From NCBI RefSeq assembly GCF_965227785.1, contig NZ_OZ245785.1, forward strand, positions 2,418,001 through 2,482,000: a stretch of 64,000 nucleotides of DNA, given 5' to 3'. The notes below the pieces were generated by a model. The model saw only the letters and a list, made by a program, of their open reading frames with translations. It was not told the origin of the DNA and did not search any database. Shown here piece by piece: positions 18,168 through 26,428 of the stretch; within the stretch, counting starts at the first letter, position 1, and every line of letters starts with the position of its first letter. The stretch comes from Gracilimonas sp965227785. Lineage in GTDB: Bacteria; Bacteroidota; Rhodothermia; Balneolales; Balneolaceae. Made by a program: the position numbers and the translations under genes.

Positions 18168-19385
18168 ATGAAAAAACTACTTGTTTGCGCCTTGATGGCG
18201 ATGTCCTTATTCGGTTGTATCGAAGAAGAAAAAACAACGGGTAAAAAAGTCCTCTTAGTTTCTTTTGATGGATTTCGCTACGACTACCTATCTAAAACAG
18301 ACACGCCAAATTTTGATAAGCTGGTGGATTCCGGGGTAATCAGTGAAGGCCTGATTCCTATTTTTCCATCTAAGACATTTCCCAATTATTATGCAATAGC
18401 CACCGGACTCTACCCCGAAAACAACGGCTTTATTGCCAATAATATGTATGACCCTGAAATGGATGCACGATTTACTATTTCGAATCGCGAAGCGGTTGAA
18501 AATCCTGACTGGTATCAAGGGGAGCCGATCTGGAATACAGTTGAAAAGGCAGGTAAAAAATCCGGTACTATGTTTTGGGTGGGGTCGGAAACTCCCATTC
18601 AGGATATGCGGCCAACACACTGGAAGCAGTATAATGAAAGTATGCCCGATTCGGCCCGCATCGACACGGTTGTAAAATGGCTGTCATATGGAAATGGAAA
18701 AGAAGTGGATTTGGCTACACTTTATTTCAGCTTTGTGGATGCCCGGGGACATCGTCATGGGCCTGATTCCCCTGAAGTAATTGAGGCTATTAAACGGGCC
18801 GATGATTTAATGGGCTATTTGATGCAATTATTGAATCAAAAGCAGATTTCACAAAAAACAAACCTGATCATTGTGTCTGATCACGGGATGACCGATATCT
18901 CCAGGGATCGAGTAGTTATACTTGATGAAATGATAAATCCGGACGATCTGGAAGTAATTTCATACAGCCCGGCAATGATGGCAAATGTAAAGGGCAATAA
19001 TCTGGATGAAATTTATTCTGCATTAAAAGCTAATGAAGAACATTTTAACGTGTACAAAAAGGAAGAAATACCAGAACGGTATCAACTGAAAAAACACCGC
19101 AGAGTTCCTGAGCTGTTGCTGGTTGCCGATATTGGATACACGATCACTACAAGGGAGTATTTTGAGTCTCGGGCAAACTACCCATCTGGTGGGAATCATG
19201 GTTTTGACAATCAGGCAAGGGAGATGCACGCCCTGTTTGTAGCTCATGGTCCGGATTTTAAAAAGGGATATACCGCTAAACCTTTTCAGAATGTACACCT
19301 GTATTCTTTGATGGCTCATCTGCTGGAGATCACACCGGCCCCAAATGATGGAAACCTGGACAGTGTATCAGTACTTTTAAAGTGA
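18168..19385 (+). CDS. Ectonucleotide pyrophosphatase/phosphodiesterase-family lipoprotein
   Basis: A 405-residue member of the alkaline phosphatase superfamily (NPP type). ATG at 18168 is preferred over an in-frame TTG at 18156 because it begins a compact lipoprotein signal (MKKLLVCALMAMSLFGC). Catalytic features: metal-binding Asp in VLLVSFDGFRYDYL, Thr nucleophile in FPSKTFPNYYAIATGLYP, DARGHRHGPDS, SDHGMTD for metal binding, and a late NHGFDN histidine. The family hydrolyses phosphodiester or pyrophosphate bonds in nucleotides or lipids; substrate cannot be fixed from sequence. Predicted anchored to a membrane and facing the periplasm or outside. Confidence 0.87.
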   Translation: MKKLLVCALMAMSLFGCIEEEKTTGKKVLLVSFDGFRYDYLSKTDTPNFDKLVDSGVISEGLIPIFPSKTFPNYYAIATGLYPENNGFIANNMYDPEMDARFTISNREAVENPDWYQGEPIWNTVEKAGKKSGTMFWVGSETPIQDMRPTHWKQYNESMPDSARIDTVVKWLSYGNGKEVDLATLYFSFVDARGHRHGPDSPEVIEAIKRADDLMGYLMQLLNQKQISQKTNLIIVSDHGMTDISRDRVVILDEMINPDDLEVISYSPAMMANVKGNNLDEIYSALKANEEHFNVYKKEEIPERYQLKKHRRVPELLLVADIGYTITTREYFESRANYPSGGNHGFDNQAREMHALFVAHGPDFKKGYTAKPFQNVHLYSLMAHLLEITPAPNDGNLDSVSVLLK

Positions 19386-19510
19386 TACCGGAGATTTTTT
19401 CGCCAAAAAACACGTTCAAGAGCTTTATTAAGATTGCATCTGTCCAAAAGTGAGGGGATATTCCCTTGCTGAAATATTCAGTCTTTCACAACCTAACAGA
19501 GTTTAAAAAT

Positions 19511-19846
19511 ATGCCATACGTTGTTACTGAACCCTGCATTCAATGTAAATACACTAACTGCGCAGCCGTATGTCCGGTTGACGCGTTTCGCGAAGGGCCA
19601 AACTTCCTGGTCATCGATCCGATGGAATGTATTGATTGTGATGCCTGTGTATCTGAATGTCCTGTAGAAGCTATTTACCCCGATGATGAAGTACCTGAAA
19701 AGTGGGAAGATTACATCGACCTGAATGAAAGACTATCCGAAGCCTGGGAAGACCGCATTATCAACGAAACCCAGGATGCTCTGCCTGATGCCGACGAGTG
19801 GGCTACCAAAGAAGATAAGCTGGATAAGCTTGTGGAAGCCTGGTAG
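19511..19846 (+). CDS. fdxA: Seven-iron ferredoxin FdxA
   Basis: A 111-residue ferredoxin; ATG at 19511 (MPYVVTEPC) is chosen over a TTG 45 bases upstream because family members begin at this point. All ligands of a [3Fe-4S] plus [4Fe-4S] protein are present: C9, C17 and C50 for the 3Fe centre and C21, C40, C43 and C46 for the 4Fe centre (CIQCKYTNC..VCPVD; CIDCDACVSECP). The acidic C-terminal extension (EKWEDYIDLNERLSEAW and onward) is typical of the Azotobacter FdI-like class. Cytoplasmic electron carrier; the partner is not evident from the neighbourhood. Confidence 0.93.
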   Translation: MPYVVTEPCIQCKYTNCAAVCPVDAFREGPNFLVIDPMECIDCDACVSECPVEAIYPDDEVPEKWEDYIDLNERLSEAWEDRIINETQDALPDADEWATKEDKLDKLVEAW

Positions 19847-19894
19847 TACATTAGGCCCCCATTGCCTGTAACGATTCCATAGAATCATCATTTA

Positions 19895-20725
19895 TTGCCT
19901 GAAAACACCTCCATTTTAAGCACATCTACATTCCCAAAAATAATGGGGATCATCAATGCTACGCCCGATTCCTTTAGTGATGGAGGTAAATACCTGGACC
20001 ACAGCCGGGCTATGGACCGCATTCACCTGATGCTTAAGAATGGGGCAGAAATCATAGATGTGGGAGGAGAGTCTACACGCCCGGGTGCTGATCCGGTTTC
20101 CGAAAGTAAAGAGATAGACCGGGTGATTCCGCTACTTGAGGAAGCCATTCCTGTTTTCAGCGATGCTCTTTTTTCTATCGATACCACCAAATACGAAGTG
20201 GCCAAAAAAGCACTCCAGGCAGGGGCTAAAGTCGTGAATGATGTAAGCGGGCTACAAAAAGAACCTCGCTTAGCTGACCTTTGTGCTGAATATGATGCCG
20301 CGTATGTTCTGATGCATTCTCAGGGCGATCCCAAGACGATGCAGAAAAACCCGGAATACACCGATGTAGTTGAGGATGTAATGGCTTTTTTTGGGCAGCA
20401 AGTTGCAGAAGCCAAGAAGCGTGGAGTTCATCAACTCATTTTAGACCCGGGAATCGGGTTCGGAAAAACGATGGAACATAACCTTAAATTGATCGCTCAC
20501 CTTGACAAATTCAAAAAATTTGGTTTCCCTGTATTAGTTGGAGCTTCACGCAAGTCCATGATCGGTAAAATATTAGACGACCGGCCTACAGACGATCGCA
20601 TAACCGGGACCGTTGCGCTGCACTACCATGCACTCACAAAAGGGGCAAATATACTCCGTGTGCATGATGTGAAGGAAGCTTCCGATTCAATTCGTATATT
20701 CAACGCAGTTCAATCCCAACAATAA
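19895..20725 (+). CDS. folP: Dihydropteroate synthase
   Basis: A 276-residue enzyme that condenses p-aminobenzoate with dihydropterin pyrophosphate in folate synthesis. Family motifs: IMGIINATPDSFSDGG (pterin site, residues ~16-31), GAEIIDVGGESTRPGA, SIDTTKYEVAKKAL, VNDVSG, LDPGIGFGKT, GASRKSMIG and a C-terminal VHDV. Start is probably TTG at 19895 (MPENTSILS...); an internal ATG would cut the pterin motif. The next gene, cdaA, starts 15 bases downstream, a folP-cdaA arrangement often seen in this group. Confidence 0.93.
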   Translation: MPENTSILSTSTFPKIMGIINATPDSFSDGGKYLDHSRAMDRIHLMLKNGAEIIDVGGESTRPGADPVSESKEIDRVIPLLEEAIPVFSDALFSIDTTKYEVAKKALQAGAKVVNDVSGLQKEPRLADLCAEYDAAYVLMHSQGDPKTMQKNPEYTDVVEDVMAFFGQQVAEAKKRGVHQLILDPGIGFGKTMEHNLKLIAHLDKFKKFGFPVLVGASRKSMIGKILDDRPTDDRITGTVALHYHALTKGANILRVHDVKEASDSIRIFNAVQSQQ

Positions 20726-20740
20726 CCAAATCCGGCGGCT

Positions 20741-21556
20741 TTGTTTCCCATTGGTTTCCTTGAATTCGGCTTAAAAGATTTTGCCGAGACGCTTATAATT
20801 GCGCTCGTGCTGGTATATCTGTACCGGTGGGTGAAGGGAACGTTTGCCATTCAGGCAGCTTTGGGGATTTTATTTGTGGTGATTATTAATGTGGTGATTG
20901 GGTTGTTAGGCTTTACCACCATCAATTCTATTCTGAGTCAGATTCTGGATGTTGGTATCATTGCGCTCATCATTCTCTTCCAGCCGGAAATTCGAAAACT
21001 CCTGTACCGTTTGGGAACCAATACCAGTCTGGATCGCTTTTTCTCCACCTCAAATTCAGACCGGACCATTGATGAAATTATCGATGCCGTTAAGGAAATG
21101 TCGAAGAATAAAACCGGAGCACTGATTGTTTTTGCACGGACTTCTTCCCTTCAGGATTTAGTGGATGCGGGAGTAAACATAGATTCTGAGATCAGAAGCG
21201 AGCTTCTCACCACCATATTCCAAAAAGAAACACCACTTCATGATGGCGCGGTTGTCATTAGAGGTAACAGGATTGTAGCGGCGAGTTGTTATCTGCCCAT
21301 TTCCCAAAATCCTAATATTTCTTCCTCATTTGGAACCCGGCACAGGGCTGCGGTAGGAATCAGTGAGTCGAATAATGTATTCGTAATTGTGGTATCAGAA
21401 GAAACAGGCCGAATTTCTATCGCCCGAAATGGGGCACTTACCAGTGGACTTACCATCCAAAAACTACGTGCTGAAATGGAAGAAACTTTCGGCAGCCAGA
21501 AGTTTGATGAGGACGTAGCCTTCAGTTCTGCCCAGGCCGATATGAAGCTGAATTAG
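20741..21556 (+). CDS. cdaA: Diadenylate cyclase CdaA (c-di-AMP synthase)
   Basis: A 271-residue membrane enzyme making c-di-AMP from two ATP. Three hydrophobic segments lie in residues ~10-85 (ETLIIALVLVYLY, AALGILFVVIINVVIGLLG, ILDVGIIALIILFQP), followed by the DisA_N domain with DGAVVIRGN and GTRHRAAVG (the DGA and RHR catalytic motifs). Start is TTG at 20741, in frame and 15 bases after folP. The second messenger usually controls osmolyte/potassium balance and cell-wall homeostasis. No CdaR-like regulator gene follows; the next gene is convergent. Confidence 0.94.
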   Translation: MFPIGFLEFGLKDFAETLIIALVLVYLYRWVKGTFAIQAALGILFVVIINVVIGLLGFTTINSILSQILDVGIIALIILFQPEIRKLLYRLGTNTSLDRFFSTSNSDRTIDEIIDAVKEMSKNKTGALIVFARTSSLQDLVDAGVNIDSEIRSELLTTIFQKETPLHDGAVVIRGNRIVAASCYLPISQNPNISSSFGTRHRAAVGISESNNVFVIVVSEETGRISIARNGALTSGLTIQKLRAEMEETFGSQKFDEDVAFSSAQADMKLN

Positions 21557-21606
21557 TTTCGGTAATAGTTCTTCGTGTAATCGTATACCGGGAACCGAAT
21601 AACGAA

Positions 21607-22599
21607 CTATCTATCCAGAAAATCCCGCATCAAATCTTTGGCAGCTTTGTAGGATGATATTTTCCCTTCCTGAACCTGCAATCGGTAGCTTTCCAGTTTA
21701 GATTTCAGATCAGCATCCCCATAAAAAGCCTGATGCAGTTCCTGATGGATGCTTTCATTCATCCAGTAATTGGCTTGTTCTTTTCGTTGCTGTTCAAAAT
21801 AGCCTTTGGCCTTAGTATGCCGTACATATTCATCTACAATGGTCCAAACTTCAGGGATTCCTTTGTTATGAAATGCCGAGCAGGTAGATACTTTAGGAAT
21901 CCACCCAGATTCGGTGGGAGGGAACAGATGCAGAGCGTTCTTGTATTCAGCCATGGCACGTTTGGCAGCATCTTCATTGCCGGAGTCAGCTTTGTTGATA
22001 ACGATAGAGTCGGCCATTTCCATGATACCGCGTTTGATACCCTGAAGCTCGTCACCTGCACCGGCAAGCATCAATAGTAGAAAGAAATCAACCATGGAAT
22101 GAACAGCTGTTTCGGACTGACCTACGCCAACGGTTTCAATAAGGATGGTGTCAAAGCCGGCAGCTTCGCAAAGAGTGATGGTTTCGCGAGTGCTCTTGGC
22201 TACACCTCCCAGAGAGCCCGAAGTTGGTGTGGGGCGGATGTATGCACTCGGGTGGTTCGATAGCGTTTCCATGCGTGTTTTATCCCCGAGAATACTACCC
22301 CTGGTTTTGGAGCTGGAAGGGTCGACGGCAAGAACGGCTAATTTCCGCTCCTGCTCGTCAATTACATAATTTCCAAAAGCTTCAATAAAGGTGCTCTTTC
22401 CAACTCCGGGAACACCGGTAATACCAATTCGAACCGAATTTCCGGAATGGGGCAAACATCCTTCAATAATTTCCTGAGCCAGTTCCTGGTGCTTCAGTTT
22501 GGTGCTCTCGATTAGAGTAATAGCACGGCTGAGTAACATTCGGTCGCCGTCTAAAATACCCTCAATAAATTCGGAAGCAGTGGGAAGCTGTTTACTCAA
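21607..22599 (-). CDS. meaB: Methylmalonyl-CoA mutase-associated GTPase MeaB
   Basis: A 330-residue G3E-family GTPase that loads and protects adenosylcobalamin on methylmalonyl-CoA mutase. Walker A GITGVPGVGKST, then AVDPSSSKTRGSILGDKTRM, ETVGVGQSE (switch II) and NKADSG (base recognition). I place the start at TTG 22599 (MSKQLPTASEF) because GAGAGGG lies 6-7 bases upstream and homologues begin here. A longer reading from TTG 22650 would add 17 residues encoded by an inverted-repeat arm and is less likely. It follows mutB on the same strand by about 118 bases, as expected for a chaperone of that enzyme. Confidence 0.92.
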   Translation of the reverse strand: MSKQLPTASEFIEGILDGDRMLLSRAITLIESTKLKHQELAQEIIEGCLPHSGNSVRIGITGVPGVGKSTFIEAFGNYVIDEQERKLAVLAVDPSSSKTRGSILGDKTRMETLSNHPSAYIRPTPTSGSLGGVAKSTRETITLCEAAGFDTILIETVGVGQSETAVHSMVDFFLLLMLAGAGDELQGIKRGIMEMADSIVINKADSGNEDAAKRAMAEYKNALHLFPPTESGWIPKVSTCSAFHNKGIPEVWTIVDEYVRHTKAKGYFEQQRKEQANYWMNESIHQELHQAFYGDADLKSKLESYRLQVQEGKISSYKAAKDLMRDFLDR

Positions 22600-22611
22600 G
22601 GTGCCCTCTCT

Positions 22612-22677
22612 TAACTTTTCCAAAGTTATTGAAGGACATAAATTGAACAAGCTCCCCAGGTAACTTTGGAAAAGTTA
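22612..22677. repeat. Pair of inverted 17-bp palindromic repeats between mutB and meaB
   Basis: TAACTTTTCCAAAGTTA at 22612-22628 and its exact reverse complement TAACTTTGGAAAAGTTA at 22661-22677, separated by 32 bases. Each arm is itself a near palindrome (AACTTT-3 nt-AAAGTT). The second arm is flanked by CCCCA (22653-22657) and TGGGG (22680-22684), which extend its stem. This resembles a REP-like or structured intercistronic element; it could fold in the mRNA between mutB and meaB. Confidence 0.75.
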
Positions 22678-22716
22678 TTTGGGGTAGAGATCTAAAGAAA
22701 GAATTCGCAGTTAATT

Positions 22717-24855
22717 TCATGAGGACGAATAATTCTCAATCAACACATCCAGAATTTGTTTGGCGGCTTTTGGGATGACGGTACCGGGCCCAAATACAGC
22801 TGTAACTCCGGCATCATAAAGGAAGTCATAATCCTGTTGAGGTATTACGCCACCGGCAATCACAATGATGTCTTCACGTCCTTGCTTTTTGAGCTCTTCG
22901 ATAACCTGGGGAACCAATGTTTTATGCCCACCAGCGAGGCTTGAAATACCAAGGATATGTACGTCATTCTCCACAGCCTGCCGGGCAGCTTCTTCCGGTG
23001 TCTGGAAAAGAGGCCCGATGTCCACGTCAAAACCTAAATCGGCAAAGCTGGTTGATATAACTTTAGCCCCGCGATCGTGTCCGTCTTGCCCCATTTTAGC
23101 GACCATGATTCTGGGTCGACGCCCATCCAGCTCGGCAAATTTGTCTGCCAGGTTTAGAGCTGCTTTAAACTGATCGTTATTTTTGAGTTCAGAAGAATAC
23201 ACGCCGGAAATAGATTTAATGGTTGCCTTATAACGCCCGAATGCTTCTTCCATGGCATCCGATATTTCACCAAGTGTTGCTCGCTCGCGGGCGGCATCAA
23301 CAGCCAAAGCTAATAAATTTCCGTCACCTGATTCTGCACATTGGGTCAGTTTTTTCAGGGCATTTTCAACGGCCTGATCATTTCTTTCCTGTTTCATTTT
23401 GTTGATGCGCTCAATCTGCGACTTGCGCACTTTCACATTATCCACTTCCAGTACGTCAATTTCTGATTTCTCATCGGTCTGGAATTTGTTAACGCCTACA
23501 ATGGTATCCTTACCCGAATCGATGCGAGCTTGCTTTCTGGCAGCGGCTTCTTCAATCCGCATCTTAGGAATCCCGGTTTCGATAGCTTTGGCCATTCCTC
23601 CTAATTCCTCAACTTCACCAATCAGCGACCATGCCCGCCGTGCAATTTGGTCAGTCAGGTATTCCACATAATAAGACCCGGCCCAGGGGTCTACAGCTTT
23701 GGTGATGCCGGTTTCTTCCTGCAACAAGAGCTGAGTGTTTCGAGCAATTCGGGCAGAGAAATCGGTTGGCAAAGCGATGGCCTCATCAAGTGCGTTGGTG
23801 TGAAGCGACTGCGTATGTCCAAGTGCCGCTGCCATTGCTTCAACCGTGGTGCGCGCTACGTTGTTGAACGGGTCTTGCTCGGTCAGGCTCCATCCCGAAG
23901 TTTGGCAATGTGTTCTTAGAGACAGTGATTTAGGATTCTTCGGGTTGAATGATTTCACGATTTTAGCCCAAAGCAAGCGTGCGGCCCGCATTTTGGCAAT
24001 TTCCATGAAGTGGTTCATCCCGATGGCCCAGAAAAAGGAAATACGCGGGGCAAAATCATCAATATCCATACCGGCTTCTATCCCTGTTCGGAGATATTCA
24101 AGACCATCGGCCAGGGTGTAAGCAAGCTCTATATCACAAGTTGCACCGGCTTCCTGCATATGATACCCGCTGATAGAAATAGAATTGAAGCGAGGCATAT
24201 TCTGAGAGGTATATTCAAAGATATCCCCGATAATTTTCATAGATGGTTCGGGTGGATAGATATAAGTATTGCGAACCATGAATTCTTTCAGGATGTCATT
24301 CTGAATAGTCCCGGCAAGCTGTTCAGGCTTCACACCTTGTTCTTCGGCAGCTACAATGTAGAATGCCATCACAGGGATTACAGCTCCATTCATAGTCATT
24401 GAAACTGACATCTTATCCAGCGGAATCTGATCAAAAAGAATCTTCATGTCTTCCACCGAATCGATGGCTACCCCGGCTTTTCCAACATCACCGGAAACGC
24501 GGGGATGGTCGGAGTCGTATCCACGATGAGTGGCCAGGTCAAAAGCTACCGACAGGCCTTTCTGTCCGGCTTCCAGGTTACGGCGATAAAAAGCGTTGGA
24601 TTCTTCTGCGGTTGAAAATCCGGCATATTGGCGGATGGTCCACGGCCGAACTGCATACATAGTTGAATATGGCCCACGAAGATAAGGCGGAATGCCGGCA
24701 GCATAATTAAGGTGCTCGAGCTTATCAATATCCTCTTTAGAAAAACTCGGTTTTACCGGGATTTGCTCCGGAGTTTCCCATGCTTCTTTCTTTGGGGACT
24801 CATGCTCTGAATTTCCGCTTGCTTTAAAATCTATGTTGGAGAAATCCTTCTTCAT
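22717..24855 (-). CDS. mutB: Methylmalonyl-CoA mutase large (catalytic) subunit
   Basis: A 712-residue adenosylcobalamin-dependent mutase interconverting methylmalonyl-CoA and succinyl-CoA. N-terminal TIM-barrel signatures include YAVRPWTIRQYAGFSTAEE and FDLATHRGYDSDHPRV; the C-terminal B12 domain (from ~580) carries the DGHDRG cobalt-ligating motif (His at about 594) and later GGHKTLVPQ and GGVIPQQDY. Length matches large subunits. Its ATG overlaps the mutA stop by one base (TAATG), so the subunits are translationally coupled; meaB follows. It acts in propionate, odd-chain fatty acid or branched-chain amino acid metabolism. Confidence 0.96.
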   Translation of the reverse strand: MKKDFSNIDFKASGNSEHESPKKEAWETPEQIPVKPSFSKEDIDKLEHLNYAAGIPPYLRGPYSTMYAVRPWTIRQYAGFSTAEESNAFYRRNLEAGQKGLSVAFDLATHRGYDSDHPRVSGDVGKAGVAIDSVEDMKILFDQIPLDKMSVSMTMNGAVIPVMAFYIVAAEEQGVKPEQLAGTIQNDILKEFMVRNTYIYPPEPSMKIIGDIFEYTSQNMPRFNSISISGYHMQEAGATCDIELAYTLADGLEYLRTGIEAGMDIDDFAPRISFFWAIGMNHFMEIAKMRAARLLWAKIVKSFNPKNPKSLSLRTHCQTSGWSLTEQDPFNNVARTTVEAMAAALGHTQSLHTNALDEAIALPTDFSARIARNTQLLLQEETGITKAVDPWAGSYYVEYLTDQIARRAWSLIGEVEELGGMAKAIETGIPKMRIEEAAARKQARIDSGKDTIVGVNKFQTDEKSEIDVLEVDNVKVRKSQIERINKMKQERNDQAVENALKKLTQCAESGDGNLLALAVDAARERATLGEISDAMEEAFGRYKATIKSISGVYSSELKNNDQFKAALNLADKFAELDGRRPRIMVAKMGQDGHDRGAKVISTSFADLGFDVDIGPLFQTPEEAARQAVENDVHILGISSLAGGHKTLVPQVIEELKKQGREDIIVIAGGVIPQQDYDFLYDAGVTAVFGPGTVIPKAAKQILDVLIENYSSS

Positions 24856-26261
24856 TATCCTTCTCCGTTTTTAAGTTCAGCTTCGATATTTAGAAGAGAT
24901 ATGCTATCTATGGTGATACTTTCCTTCATATCCGGATCGAAACCGACAAAATTTTGAATGTTGAATTCTAAATTTTGAATCTGTTCTTCCGGCTGATATT
25001 TATTTACACCTACCATCACTTTTTTCTTCTCTTTGTAGGCTTCAAGTTTTTCTTTTCGTGAAGCAGTTACCAATTCTTGTATAAATCCTGATTTGAGCGC
25101 TTCATAGAATCCACCTTTTGACTCAATCTGTTGAAACAACTCCCAGCTTTTCTGTGCCATGCTATCGGTTAGCATTTCAATGTAATAAGAACCGGCTCCG
25201 GGATCGGCCACTTTGTTCAAGTAGGCTTCTTCCTGAAGAATGAGCTGAATATTACGGGCTATTCGAGAAGAAAAACCGGAGTCTTCTGAAAAGTGCTCAT
25301 CGTAACGATGAACCGTAATGGAATTACACCCCCCGATTGCTGCCGACATAGCTTCCGTAGTGGTTCGAAGCATGTTGTTATGGGCATCGGATTGGGACTT
25401 ATTCCAAAAATTGGTTTCAGCGTGGGTGGAAGGGTTGATAGTATTTAATCCATACTCGTCTAAAACCTGTCTCCAGGTTCGCTTGAAAGCTCTGAATTTC
25501 GCAATCTCGAGAAAGTAATTGGGGCCGGTTGCGAAATTGAAGTTCATGCTTCCGGCCAGTTTTGAATCAATGCCGAGGTATTCATTACCTGCAGCTAGAG
25601 AAAAAGCAAGTTGCTGAACTATAGTAGCTCCGGAATTGGCAAAAACGGAAGAGTCAATGGTGCAGCATGAAAAAGCATCACCAAAAGCATTCAACGTTTC
25701 TTCAATGGTTGATTCAGATGCCAGTTTTCCGCTTAAGGTTGCATACGAAAGCGGATCAAAATTAAAGCAGACGGAAAGTTCGTCCTCATTGAGTTTTCGT
25801 TCGCTACAGATTTCTTTCACCCATTGGGCTATAGAAGGAGAAGAAACGGAGCTTCCAAACCGAATAGAGATAAGTTCGATTTGAATATCCTCCAGCAGGT
25901 TCCTAAGATTTTCGAGGGATTTCAGGTAGTTACTATCAGGGCAGAAATACAATCCGGAAGCACCATTTTCGAGTGCATGTAAAGCTTCTTTATTTGCTTC
26001 CGGAACTGACGAACTTTCAACGGGCTCCATGACATTCCATGAGCCATGGTTGGTAATGGGTTCAGGTGAGATCGAAAGGTCTCGTAAGTGTTCTTCCCGG
26101 TAGAATGGAAGAGGGTTGATCCCTTCGCCGGATTTCCACCGAAGCACGTCCTTATAATCTTTTCCTTTAAGGTCTTTCTCAATTATGGCTTCCCATTCCT
26201 CGGTAGATATGGATGGAAACTCGTCAAAATGAAGGGCTTTTTTGAAGTCTGAATTTTCCAA
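24855..26261 (-). CDS. mutA: Methylmalonyl-CoA mutase small subunit
   Basis: A 468-residue homologue of the mutase barrel domain (KDYKDVLRWKSGEGINPLPFY near the start; RIARNIQLILQEEAYLNKVADPGAGSYY). It has no DxHxxG motif and stops before the B12-binding fold, so it is the non-catalytic partner of the heterodimer; it is shorter than small subunits that keep a degenerate B12 domain. Near residues 428-440 the sequence IQNLEFNIQNF is encoded by an AT-rich direct repeat and looks like an insertion of intergenic-type repeat DNA. First gene of the mutA-mutB-meaB set, divergent from the acyl-CoA dehydrogenase gene. Confidence 0.92.
   Translation of the reverse strand: MENSDFKKALHFDEFPSISTEEWEAIIEKDLKGKDYKDVLRWKSGEGINPLPFYREEHLRDLSISPEPITNHGSWNVMEPVESSSVPEANKEALHALENGASGLYFCPDSNYLKSLENLRNLLEDIQIELISIRFGSSVSSPSIAQWVKEICSERKLNEDELSVCFNFDPLSYATLSGKLASESTIEETLNAFGDAFSCCTIDSSVFANSGATIVQQLAFSLAAGNEYLGIDSKLAGSMNFNFATGPNYFLEIAKFRAFKRTWRQVLDEYGLNTINPSTHAETNFWNKSQSDAHNNMLRTTTEAMSAAIGGCNSITVHRYDEHFSEDSGFSSRIARNIQLILQEEAYLNKVADPGAGSYYIEMLTDSMAQKSWELFQQIESKGGFYEALKSGFIQELVTASRKEKLEAYKEKKKVMVGVNKYQPEEQIQNLEFNIQNFVGFDPDMKESITIDSISLLNIEAELKNGEG
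24951..24980. repeat. AT-rich direct repeat inside mutA
   Basis: ATTTTGAAT occurs at 24951-24959 and again at 24972-24980, with GAATTC between. On the coding (minus) strand this reads as ATTCAAAAT units and gives the repetitive peptide IQNLEFNIQNF. It resembles short intergenic ATTCAAAATT-type repeats but lies within an intact reading frame. Confidence 0.6.
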
Positions 26262-26428
26262 GAGTGACGAAAGAATTTTTTAGGTTTTGTAATTACAACG
26301 AAAATAAAGAGGTCGAGAGTTCTTTACTAACCGGATGCAAAAAATACGGTTTTAATTAGTAAAAAAGCGCTTACAATTTGTATATTCTGCTTCACTTTCA
26401 CTCAAAACCTACTCACAAAGTTTTATAG

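Noticed and set aside
22600..22650. Longer meaB starting at TTG 22650
   Set aside because: The extra 17 residues are encoded by one arm of the inverted repeat; a TTG with GAGAGGG before it fits the family N-terminus better.
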